DNA from: Henricia sp. BOLD:AAB3569 | Lineage: Eukaryota > Echinodermata > Asteroidea > Spinulosida > Echinasteridae | Direction of reading: 5' to 3' | DNA: 64,000 nt | Assembly (NCBI GenBank): GCA_037783545.1 | Contig: JBBELK010000068.1 | Coordinates: forward strand, 868,001 to 932,000 | Part shown: positions 30,340-40,633 of the stretch, piece after piece | Layout: each line of letters opens with the position of its first letter | How positions within the stretch are numbered: the first letter of the stretch is position 1 | Notes under the pieces: generated by a model | The model's database searches: none | What the model was told of the DNA's origin: nothing | Seen by the model: only the letters and a program-made list of their open reading frames with translations | Made by a program: the position numbers and the translations under genes

Positions 30340-33300
30340 CTGAAAATAAGTAGAAAAAGAGAGGGGAAAAACAATTTTAGAATTAAAGGTCCATTTATCA
30401 TTTACAATGACTCAACATTCTACTTCAGGAGCTGAACAAGGGACACTTTACTAAAGGCCCTCTCACACACGAAAAAATCTCGGGCGCGAGTGACGGGAGC
30501 TTCACGAGTTGGTGAATTCAGGAAACTGGGGAAAACTAGTGGGACAACTTGGGATGATTCGTGTAACTCGGGCACAAATCGTATCAACTCGTAGCAGCGA
30601 GCAACTCATGGCGGAAATTTAAAAATTTCGCCCAGCAACTCGTACAAACTCGTGCAGCTACTAGTATAGCTCATAGCAAACTGTTTGGGTAGAGTTTTAT
30701 ACGAGTTGTACGAGTGTTCAACGAGTTATAAGACTTCACACACGAGTTGCAAGATTCGGTGAAATTTAGATGGTTTGGCGCCAAATATCACACAAAATGC
30801 CGAAGTCGGGTAACTCCTACCAAACTCGTGCCACACTTGTAACTGATTCGCAGTAAGTTCGGAAAGCTTGTAGTAAACTCGCGACTTTCTTGGGAAACTC
30901 CTGCCTAATTCGTAATAACTTGTAGTTATTTAGTAAACTCGTATCAAATTTCTAACCGACTCGTACCAAAATCTAAAAACACGTAACCAACTCATAGTAC
31001 ACTTGTAGTATACTCGTTAACATTGTGACGCCAAAGGTTTTACCAGGAGTTTCAACTTTTACCCATGATACACAGCAAAAGCATCCTCTCCGTGCCAAAT
31101 TCCTGGTGGCACTTGTATTGTGAAACCTCTCAAATTCTTGTTTACCTGGGACAACTTTACCAGCCTACAATTCTCTTCCAGTTGCTGCGGTGTTCTACAA
31201 CCAACAATGACCGATGCTACCCCGTCCTGGGCCAAGATCCAACTCAAGGCAGCCGACGACATGGGAATCCCCTCCTTACTGCAGAGATCCCGAATGTCAC
31301 TGATGGCCTAATAAGGGTATACAAAATGTAGCATTTTTAAAAACTTCAATTCAATATTGTGTTCAGTACTTGGCTCAGTTGCACATCCATGCAGCAGAGA
31401 GAAAAATTGGGTTCTTTTGGAAAAACCCGAGGAAGTCAGGATTCTCTACTAGCTGTTTTGTCCGGGTGCGCTGCAGCTGCCCAGACAATAGCCCAGGTCG
31501 GACTCCGTACCGCATACTACATGGGGATACGGAGTCCAGGGTATGAAGTTCCAAAAACAGGGGGAAAATGTTTGTAAAAAAATAAATCAATATTTCTACC
31601 TTGTGCTGGAAGCCGGTAATGTGCTAACAAAGTTCCATGTGTCCTAATCTTTAGCATTGCCGGGGTTTAGAAATCCACAACACATCACCGAACTGCATAT
31701 TCCGGAAGAAAACGGCGAAAAGTCACGCTAATTTGCTATATATTTGTGCACAAAAAATCCCCACAATACAGACAGCCAAGTTGTCGTGTACGTTCAGCTT
31801 GTTCTCACCGCGTGCGTGTATAGTCCCGCGTACGCGTGCCGGCCGTGCGCGCGCGCGTCGCAACTGAACTAGGCCATGGCCTCGGCGCATTGCGTGCCTG
31901 GAATCGTGGCGCCGCACGCGCAAGCCCATCTAAACTTCACGAAGCGTGACGCGACGGCAGCTGTTATTTATTTCTCTGAACTTTAACGTTAGGTTGTGCC
32001 TTAGATTTCACTATTTCTTTCATCAAATTTGGTATATATAGCATTTAAACCTCCCGTTCCTGTACATGAAGACGTCAAGGATATATGGACATAAATTCGA
32101 CGTCCAATAAAAGGTAAAATAGCTCAAAAGATTATGTGCAAGTTTCAGTCCCCCTGTTTAGAGACATCGTAACCTGGACGTCACTTGTAATGCAATGAAG
32201 ACGACGTCCAACCTGGGCTACCCAGACAAAATCATCAGAGGTACCGTTAGCGCCCGGACAAAAAATAATCAATTTCTCCCCTCTAAAAACACTTTGGAAG
32301 TACAGCCAAGTCATTCCAAAATTAGGTTCAAAGTCGCCAAACATGATTTGTTGGCCGCTGGTATCATTATCTTTCACTTGCCACACATATCTATCGCATC
32401 AGCGACCCAATCCGCAGCCGGTAACCGCCGTGACAGTTGCATGCACTATTTTGAACAGCGCCCTCACGTGGTAACTGGGGGTTAGTCAGTGTTGCCGCAT
32501 AAAGGCGCTGCTCAGCGCACCCGGACAAATTGTCAACCACTGGGGGTATATCACTGTGCATGATAGCTCAGGTGGTAGAGCTATGAGGTAGTGTATCAGA
32601 GGTCTCGGGTTCGAATCCAGATGAGGATCATATGATTTTTGGTTACTTTATGATCATGGTGGTTAGGCACTATACCAATTATTCTGTTAATTCGTGCGAC
32701 GTTGAAGTACGTTACTTGAAGAAAACTTAAGGGAGTAAATCACTGTGATCCTGAAGCTCAGGTGGTAGAGTCATCTGCCCGGTGTGTCAGCGGTCTCAGG
32801 TTCAAATCCCGATGAGGATCGTATGATTTTTGTCTCATCCTATATCTGGTTATTTAATTTTCATGTTGACTAAAGGAGCGTGTCAAGATCACATTTTTAC
32901 CCACCCATTTTTCCCGTGGGTTTTGAGATTTTGATACCACGTCAATTGTCATGTTTTTCTCATTACCATTCTGAAATTTTGCATTGTCACTCCGTATATA
33001 TCGTCGAAAAACCACCAATGTTTTGTAAACTAATTTATCTAGTTCCATAAAGCAGTGCAGTTACACCAACCATTTTGCTTCCACATCCAAATTGGAGATT
33101 GCAAATTTCCTGTTTTCTTCCCATGGGTAGTATTTTGGGGAGGTATTTTATATGATTTTTAGGTTAAAACGAAATCCATTTTTCTGAACACTGAACACAC
33201 TCCTTTAAACATCTGATTAGTTTATAGACATTACAGAAACCAACCTTGAACGTTTCTGCTTCTGCGCCTTCCTGTTCATGTTTAGAGAGTTTCGTGCTGT

Positions 33301-36300
33301 CTTTGCTAAAATGCCGAGATCGTCGGCGTCCTTCGGGAACATCCGATGCTTGCGTGAACCTTCCCGTTAGTAAGCCCTGCTGGAGAGGGGAGTACGCCAG
33401 GATGGGCAAACCGTAATGTCGACTGGTTTGGAGAACGTTGAACTCGATGGCTCGCCACAGGAGGTTGTAGGGGACCTATAGAATAGAAAGGAAAATCACA
33501 AATGACAAAATTAGTTTCTTAAAGGCCATATAGATGATCTTTTTTTGAGCGATTCTGATAATAAAACCATTATAAATCAAAAGGACATACAAAAAAACTA
33601 AAGACCTTTCAGCTCTGTCAAATGTGCCACGTTTTCCAAAAAACATGAAAAAAATCCATGTGCGTTTTGCCGGAGTTTGACAAGGAGTTTCAAAATGATT
33701 GTTTGTGACTTATTCTAAATTTGTCTCTTCGTTCTCAGTCGGTCGCGTACGTACATAGCACTTAACTCCGTTGCTCGCATTATACTGGTTGTGTGTAGTG
33801 CTGTAACAAAGACGGCAAGTTCAGGTTCGGTTCAGTTCGGCAAACGTTCGAACCTTTTTTTCCCTGAACTTCAGTTCGGTTCTTGTTCGTCAACCACATT
33901 GCCAAAAAAACATGCCAATTTTCCCTAATACTTGTCAAATTTGTAGTTGGAGACGTACGTTTACTGCCATGGTTCCATCCACAAGTACTGCTCAATTATG
34001 ACAATATTTTCCAAATATCAACACAGCTACATTCCTCATGACATTTTACTTTCAAACCTCAAAAAAATGCATTGAACTATGACTGTATTGCGCTGAAGTT
34101 GTACTGCAAATTAAAAGGATTTTTTTTAGGCCGTTACCGTAAACGCACCCTTTATTTTGTTTGGCCTAAGCTGTATCCTTTTTAAATAAATTGCTTAACA
34201 TGAAACATTCTTTGATATCGTTCAAGCCTCCCAAATAAATATTAGGTTTAGAAACTGGTTACAATTCGGTAGCACGAAAATGGACATAAAAAAGTGCCCT
34301 CGTTATTGCAGCTTATACATCTACGTACTTGTAACGAGCAGGGCTCTCCACCAGCGGCAATGAATTCCTGGATGCTGGATGATCCAAAATTACAGATTCC
34401 ATACTGCCTAATGCGTCCCAAGGCCTGCTGTCTACGTAGCTCTTGGACTGTCTCACTCATATTGGCTATGTTCGCTGACCAATGGACCTGAAGCAAGTAA
34501 AGAAAACAACATGGTAAATACAAAGTCATCATGGTGACTATTTAAATTTTAGACAGATTATATGATTGGAAAACTTTTAAAAACAGGAACAGCATCACAT
34601 AACTAAAGAAAAATGTTGATGTTGATAAACTGCCTTGTAGAAATTTCAGCCACACGTTTAGTCGGTTTTTTTGTGTCCAACTCATGAAATAAAATTTTGA
34701 GTAACTGCAAATGATGTATTTGGCTTTTAAATAAAGACTTGCGACTATTTTCAAAAATGTCTGAATACCCACTTTTTGGTTGTTGAATGAGACACAAGAC
34801 TGCATGTGTGCATATTCTCACTATGCAAATTTAAAGAATTTACTGATTGAATATTCTAACTGAATATTTCAAAATTGCATTCCAAATTTGTATGTTTTTA
34901 TTTCAAAATTAAACAACAGTAGACTACACACTGATTATTTAAGAAGCTTTTCCAGATTTTCCCAGGAAATGGATTTTGTTCAAAGAGCGTGATCCAATTC
35001 CGTCCCTCACGTGAGTGAGGGATGGAAATCAAGAGACAAAGCCTTTCCTGAGTCAATACAACAAATGAAAACTAAAGTGAACCTATATGTTTACACACAC
35101 TCAGTTTATCACATGTTGAAATTGACTTTACAGTTTTATGCAGAGATTGTTTTTATGCGTGATGGACGAACAATCAATAAAATTGACATGCATTTAAAAC
35201 TATTTCTTGAAAATGTGATGGCACAGTGTGCCCAGCCAAATTGATTCTGTTAATTTGTGTAATATGATTGTAAAATATGGACATTTCTTTATTGTTTGAG
35301 GTATTATCTTAATTTAAGAAATGTTGAAATTTTCATCTAGTGTTTACCAGTTTTGGATCACACTCCAAACCTAACAATCATATAAAATACTATCCATGAA
35401 ATATGGAAGCTAAAAGGTTGGTGTAATCATGCACTACTGTACTTTATGTAACCGGATAAATTATTTTGTTTTTTGTTTGTTTTTTATCCTTGAAAACATA
35501 CAGACTGATGAGAGCGAGAAATTTCAGAATGGTGATTAGAAAAAGATGAAAAATGATATGGTATCAAAATATCAACACCCATAGTAGGGGGTTGTGTTAT
35601 TTTGCAAAAGTTATTGTATCGAAGCAGTACCCCTCTAATATTATGGTCTAGGCTTACCTGAATCTGGAAACACCAACATTTGGCCCGTGGTATCGTTACA
35701 ACCCCCTGTACATATATGTACTGTTTGAAAGTTGTCTTGGTGTGCATGATGTGTATTATCATTTGTCTCTAATAAATTTAATATCATTGATATTGAGTTT
35801 CTTCACTGTATTCCAGGTCTTTACCAATATTGTGAGGCGATTTTGAATTTAAAAAACGCTAATTTTGGGAATGGGAGGTGCAAACTTCACGGGATATGTA
35901 CAGGGGGGTTAGGCTTGACTAAACTGTTTTCCATTGGTATTTTCTCATTCATATTGAACATCTCCATATTCTAAGAGGGGTATATAAAGAAGTTGGTACT
36001 AACACCACCCCCTACCCATAGGGGCGTGGTTCAAAAATGTGATCTGGACACAATCCTTTAAAGGCCTATGTATCATTTGCAAGATAAAACGTTTTACAGA
36101 TTCGTGTAATAAAAGTGTAACATATCCAAGGAAAAATGTTGGTAAACTAGCCTGAAGAAATTTTAGCTACACGGATGCATTAATGCTTTAGAAAACCTTG
36201 AAAATCTATATATGGATTTTGTGTACTTGAAGTGAATGGTAAAAAAGTCCCGTGCACGGGACTTTTTTAGATAACCACCTTCGGTTGTCAATTTCCAGCA

Positions 36301-39300
36301 TGAAATACCATTTTGGACGGAAATAAATTCATGTGGTGTTTGTTACCATTGTTATCAACACTTTAAGTAAGGTTTTTCTTGTCATCTCATGAAAAACAAA
36401 ATTGGGTCATTGTAAATGATACAATGAGCCTTTAAATTAAAATTTATCATTCTAGAAAGGAATAAATAATTCTGCATGCATATTTTTGCAGAATTCCTCT
36501 TCTGCAGCAAATTAAGGCCAAACAAAATAAATGGTGTGTTTACGGTAACCCGACCTACCTGGATTTTTTAGGCCAAATTGGCGACCTCAAACTTTTTATT
36601 GCCAATTTTCATGATTTTCAAGTTGATAATTTTGAATGAGCACTATTTGCAATAAATTCCAACGAACATACCATTTTCTACACTTGTACATGAACATGTT
36701 TAATAGTGTTAAAAGTGAGTTTCAAACAATGCAAAACAACACGCAACTTACAAAATAAAATTATTTTCCTACCTACCTACCTGGATTTGTTTTAGGCTGT
36801 TACCGTAAACGCACCATTTATTTTGTTTGGCCTAACTTACAGATAGATCTGTATTAATTTTCTCTGGGCAATCACATCTGTGAATATTCCCGTCCTCAAA
36901 TTATTCAACATTTGCATTATTGATTGGACACTTGAATAGGTAAGCCTCACCTGGTATATATCAATGTAGTCCGTTTCCAAAGCTTGTAGGCTGGCCGTTA
37001 GAGCCTGGGGGGAAAACATGGCAAAAAATATGAATTTCCTACAAATGTAGGCCTAAACTGCAAATACTGCCTTAACCACTTGTTGCCGGAGGACGTTAAA
37101 CACGCCAAGATTTCCGCATCGGTGTTGCAGAGGACTCGTTAACATGTTAGGGGAAATTCACTTGTTACTGCTTTTGACGTCTACACTCGCAGTAATTCAC
37201 GAGGAAAATGGGCAAAACAGTTTTAAACAAAGCGGCATTGGGGTGTACAATGACATGTGCATCGACATAACAACAATACTTTACTGTGCATGGTTAATGA
37301 GTTTAGTTGTTTTCCTAATTCCTCCATGCTTCAACTAAAAATAAACCCGTGCCTACGGACAGCAATGTTTGAAATAATCCTGGCGTTAACTGGTTTAAAG
37401 GAGCCTGTCCAGATTTTTCCAGAAAATGATTTCTTCAACCTAACAATCATGTAAAATTCCGTTCCAAAATATAATCCACGGGAAGAAAACAGGAAACTTG
37501 CCATCTTCAATTTGGATGTGGAAGCAAAAAAGTTGGTGTAATTACTGCACTGCTTTATGGAAACGGATAAATTAATTTACAAAACATCGGTGGTTTTTGA
37601 CGATATCCTTAAAAATATACGGATTGAGAGCGCGAAATTTTAGAATGGAAAAGAAAAAAGATATGCAAATTATATGGTATCAAAATCTCAACACCCATGG
37701 GGGAAAAATAGGGGGTTGAAAAATGTGTTCTGGAGGCGCTCCTTTAATGTTCCTGATATTAAATGGAATTATTGGTTAAGTAAAAATAACATGCCAAACC
37801 TTCTCAATATCAACAGCTGTGTATTCCTTAGGCCTTCCACTGACATAACTTCCAAACTTTGAAGCGATGACAACATCTTGTCTACGCCCTGCCAGGCATC
37901 GGCCAAGAATCCTCTCCGAATTGTGTTTGCCATAAGCCTGTCAATCAGGGGAAAAACTTTCTTTATTTTATTTATTTATTTATTTTTTAAGTATAAAAAT
38001 CTTCGACGTAGGGTTCTCAAGGGTAGATCCAGGGGGAGCGCACGCACACCCCTTTTCCTTGAAAAAAACAAAAACAAAAACAAAAAAGTTATTATTGATA
38101 ACTTTCGCAACCGTTACGGTTGGGTTATCTAGGTACCGCATATTGACATCACACTTTTGCCTGCTTAAAGTGGTTAAATATTGCCTGAAATCGCACCACA
38201 GAGCATTTAGAATCAAAAATTGTAAACATTTCACACACACCCATTTGGAAAATCTTGGATCCGCCCCTACAAATTTCTTGAAATTTAATAAAGAAAAAAA
38301 AAGGTAAACTAAAAATATAGTGGCATGTCACTTTTCCTACCTCTGCTGTGTCAATGAAGTTCACGCCAAGTTCAAAAGCCTTTTCAACTATTGCTCTGGA
38401 AACCTGCCAAAAAAATTCGAAATATTTTTCCAATGTTAATGAACAATGAAATATATTTGAATCACTTAAAGGAACACACCGGTTCACTGTGTACATAATT
38501 TAGTGATGGACCTTGTGAAAAAACATCAAAATGTCCAGTAATTAACTTTAAAAAAGATAAACAAAATCTGTCAATAGTCGAGTTATACGCTTTACCAGCC
38601 GTTTACTATCGCGCGAGCCTCACGACTTTCTCGCAAACGATTTGCTCTTCTTTTGGCAGCTTTTGCTTTGGATATATATCTCATTTTCTGCTGATGATTT
38701 CACTGGACAGCCCGAACCACCGAATAGGTTTTTCTGTTTTCATCGAAGGAGCTGACATTTTATGGTTTGTCTTCACGAACGTACAAACTGCAGCAACCGG
38801 CTGATGTGACAGTTCCGCGTGGACTCTAAAACACCTAATGACGAAACATACCTGGCGGTCTGGCTCCCTGGCTGCCAATATCACATGTTCACAATGCATG
38901 CCACGCTAGCTGCACGAACCACAGCACCTGGCTTGTACCGGTCGCAGTGTGTGTACTGCCACGAGGCTTTGTCTCGTTCGCCCGTACATTGTCCAAAGTG
39001 GAACACGCTTTCGTTACTCGCACTCTCCGAGTCAAAATTTTATGTTCGATTTTTCATAGTTATGTTTAACTTTGTTTCATAACCTGAAAAAATAATCGGA
39101 AACTTTAGGTCTGGCAACCAGACAAGGGCAGTGCGCCACCTAATGTCCGCGAAGGGACCCTTTGCGGACATTAGGTGGCGCACTGCCCTTGGCCTTGTCT
39201 GGTTCCCAGACCTTAAGTCGTTGTGTGTGGAATATGTGGAGCGGGAACCAGTCTACGCCAGCTGTGAGGCCTTTGCCGTCCTGGTAGCAAAATGCTAATG

Positions 39301-40254
39301 GTCGTATTACGCAATGTGCGTGTTGCATTGAATAGCTAACATTGCGAGCCAATCAGGTACGCGCGCGCGCGCCAACACAAACATACATCCGCAGCACAAC
39401 AACGCAAGGATGAATAATGTAGGGTGTGGGTGAAAAACGGACCCTCCGGATCCTTCCAGATCTTCCGGATCTTCCGGATCTTTTTCAAAAATGGCTATTT
39501 AATGAACAGGAAGTGCTTAGTTTAACTTCTTAATACGCTTCCATACCTTTTACCGCCATGTACAGGCCTTATTTTTAAAGATCCGGTGTGGAAAAAAAAC
39601 AAATTTCTTTTTTCTCAGTGTCCTGCACTTCCTACGCCTATTTCTTCGAAAATTTCACTTTGTGGATAGTCGATGTGGTGTATGATTACAAATTAGTGCA
39701 ATACATGGTAATAAAAGGTATGTAAGCGTATTTATAAGTCAAACTAGGTACTTTCTGTTCGTTAAATATCAATTTTTAACAAAGATCCGGAAGATCCGGA
39801 GGGTCCGACTTTCACAGACTGCCAATAATGTAACATGGGCTGTAATACATTAATAAATAATTATTCCGGGACGGCAAATGAGCCTACAAATAATCCCGGC
39901 CAAAATGGTTAGGCCACCTCCCCCGCTCAACCACTCAATGTGACAATGTTGTTTTATACTTGTTTAAGTTGTTAGTTGTTGCATGGACTGGAGGTATCCA
40001 TGGTTGTTGTGTCATGATGTTAGCCCGCGCTGGAGCACAGACCGCGCAAACACCAAACAACATTGAATTGAGCGGGGGCCGGGGGGCCCAACGAGTTTTG
40101 GCCAGGATTGTATTTGTAGGTGCATTTCATGATTTACGGTTTCATCTTGTGCTGGCCAAGTGTTATCTGATTTTCCGCCATTAAACTGCCATGCTCCAAG
40201 ACAGACTGGAGAAACTTTGAGTCCACTTGCTGCTGCTAGTTGTACATGCTCCAT
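30244..40254 (-). CDS. Aldo-keto reductase (IolS/YajO-like), 8 exons, 339 aa
   Basis: This is a soluble NAD(P)-dependent oxidoreductase of the aldo-keto reductase superfamily, with a TIM-barrel fold. Exons: 40138-40254, 38341-38403, 37800-37937, 36951-37004, 34329-34487, 33245-33475, 31146-31307, 30244-30339. All junctions are phase 0 with GT/AG. The catalytic tetrad is visible as Asp57 (FIDTAE), Tyr62 (AYG), Lys87 (IASKFG) and His126 (VHW). A PYNLLWR-type segment and the C-terminal VIVGCRTPQQLEEN complete the family pattern. Substrate cannot be read from the sequence. Kv-beta-like subunits were considered, but the short N-terminus and overall motifs fit IolS-type enzymes better. The open frame continues upstream of ATG 40254, so a longer start is possible. 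Confidence 0.92.
30440..31040. repeat. Degenerate ACTCGTA-rich element in AKR intron 7
   Basis: It starts TAAAGGCCCTCTCACACACG, similar to TAAGGCTCTCGCACACACTG at 27957, and then has dozens of ACTCGTA/AACTCGTG-type heptamers at irregular spacing. It lies between exons 7 and 8. Confidence 0.5.
31146..31307 (-). CDS. Aldo-keto reductase exon 7
   Basis: It holds 54 codons, AISDIRDLCSKEGIPMSSAA, LSWILAQDGVASVIVGCRTP and QQLEENCRLVKLSQ, the cofactor-binding end of the barrel. Confidence 0.93.
31458..32528. mobile_element. 1071-bp TIR element in AKR intron 6
   Basis: TTGTCCGGGTGCGCTGCAGC and, inverted, GCGCTGCTCAGCGCACCCGG plus ACAA bound the segment. Open frames inside are short and unlike any transposase, so it is non-autonomous or two unrelated ends. 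Confidence 0.5.
32563..32822 (+). repeat. Two tRNA-like SINE copies in tandem
   Basis: AGCTCAGGTGGTAGAG (box A) and GGTTCRAATCC (box B), each followed by GATGAGGATCRTATGATTTT, occur at 32563-32640 and 32748-32830. The units are about 188 bp apart. Neither folds into a complete tRNA. Confidence 0.6.
32874..33204. mobile_element. Family A MITE, 331 bp
   Basis: It runs from AGGAGCGTGTCAAGATCAC to CTGAACACACTCCT. Flanks are CTAA (mutated) and TTAA. It sits immediately left of AKR exon 6. Confidence 0.75.
33245..33475 (-). CDS. Aldo-keto reductase exon 6
   Basis: It holds 77 codons, VPYNLLWRAIEFNVLQTSRH, YGLPILAYSPLQQGLLTGRF and TQASDVPEGRRRSRHFSKDS in order. It contains the AYSPLxxGLLTG strand and loop of the family. 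Confidence 0.93.
34329..34487 (-). CDS. Aldo-keto reductase exon 5 (catalytic His)
   Basis: It holds 53 codons starting VHWSANIANMSETVQELRRQ and containing ALGRIRQYGICNFGSSSIQE. It ends ...CSLQ before GTACGT. Confidence 0.92.
35340..36057. mobile_element. Family A MITE interrupted by other sequence
   Basis: Family A blocks at 35350-35590 (ACCTAACAATCATATAAAAT, GGTATCAAAATATCAACACC) and at 36015-36057 (GATCTGGACACAATCCT) are separated by about 430 bp of unrelated DNA. Confidence 0.55.
36062..36431. mobile_element. Family E MITE, 370 bp, sharing a TTAA with family A
   Basis: It runs from AGGCCTATGTATCATTTGC to AAATGATACAATGAGCCT between TTAA 36058-36061 and TTAA 36432-36435. The first TTAA is also the right flank of the family A copy. 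Confidence 0.75.
36951..37004 (-). CDS. Aldo-keto reductase exon 4
   Basis: It holds 18 codons, ALTASLQALETDYIDIYQ, the SLxxLxTDYIDIYQ strand just before the catalytic His. Confidence 0.92.
37399..37743. mobile_element. Family A MITE, 345 bp
   Basis: It runs from AGGAGCCTGTCCAGAT to TTCTGGAGGCGCTCCT with TTAA at 37395-37398 and 37744-37747. It ends 57 bp from AKR exon 3. Confidence 0.8.
37800..37937 (-). CDS. Aldo-keto reductase exon 3 (catalytic Tyr, Lys)
   Basis: It holds 46 codons, AYGKHNSERILGRCLAGRRQ then DVVIASKFGSYVSGRPKEYT and AVDIEK. This is a different frame from the longest open frames here, recognised from AYG.xxSE and ASKFG. Confidence 0.93.
38021..38268. repeat. Imperfect TIR element, GGATCC-type ends
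   Basis: GGGTAGATCCAGGGGGAGCG with CACACCCC is mirrored by ACACACCC and TCTTGGATCCGCCCC. Confidence 0.5.
38341..38403 (-). CDS. Aldo-keto reductase exon 2 (catalytic Asp)
   Basis: It holds 21 codons, VSRAIVEKAFELGVNFIDTA and E, carrying the catalytic Asp. Confidence 0.93.
39108..39212. repeat. Near-perfect 105-bp palindrome
   Basis: GGTCTGGCAACCAGACAAGG continues through GTGCGCCACCTAATGTCCGC and is mirrored almost completely, leaving a loop of about 10 bases. Confidence 0.85.
39438..39807. mobile_element. 370-bp TIR element with TCCGGA-rich ends
   Basis: CGGACCCTCCGGATCCTTCC with repeated AGATCTTCCGGATCTT is mirrored by AAGATCCGGAAGATCCGGAG and GGTCCG. Confidence 0.7.
40138..40254 (-). CDS. 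Aldo-keto reductase exon 1
   Basis: It holds 39 codons, MEHVQLAAASGLKVSPVCLG then AWQFNGGKSDNTWPAQDET. ATG 40254 aligns with the usual family start. An in-frame ATG at 40413 would add 53 residues rich in Ser, Lys and Arg. Confidence 0.85.
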
Positions 40255-40633
40255 CACGCTGGTTTTCAGAAAGCGACTGTTCAACTCAATTTTTTTCATA
40301 CAATAATCGAGTACCTGTCTACCCCCATACTCTGGCCAAGACTTCGCTGCGCTCGAACTAGAACTATAGCGCAACTGCAGCCCAGCCGATTTCACGAAAA
40401 ATGTTGAAACCATTTCGACATTTTCGTGGCCATTTATAGCGCGCGCCCTCAAGCGCCGCATATGCTCCATAAAACAAATTATCTGAGTCGGCTTAAGCGG
40501 GCCGCACACTATAGGATCCGACCGCGATCCGATTTTGGCGCGACGACTTGAAACATCGCAGTCGGATCGCGGTCGGATCAAAGCATACCGCACACTCTGC
40601 GATCTCCTCAAGTCGGTAGTCGGCGCATGCGCA

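Noticed and set aside
32132..32485. Antisense pair of ~90-codon frames as an extra AKR exon
   Set aside because: Exons 6 and 7 already join in phase with the expected family spacing, and the frames lie inside a TIR-bounded element.
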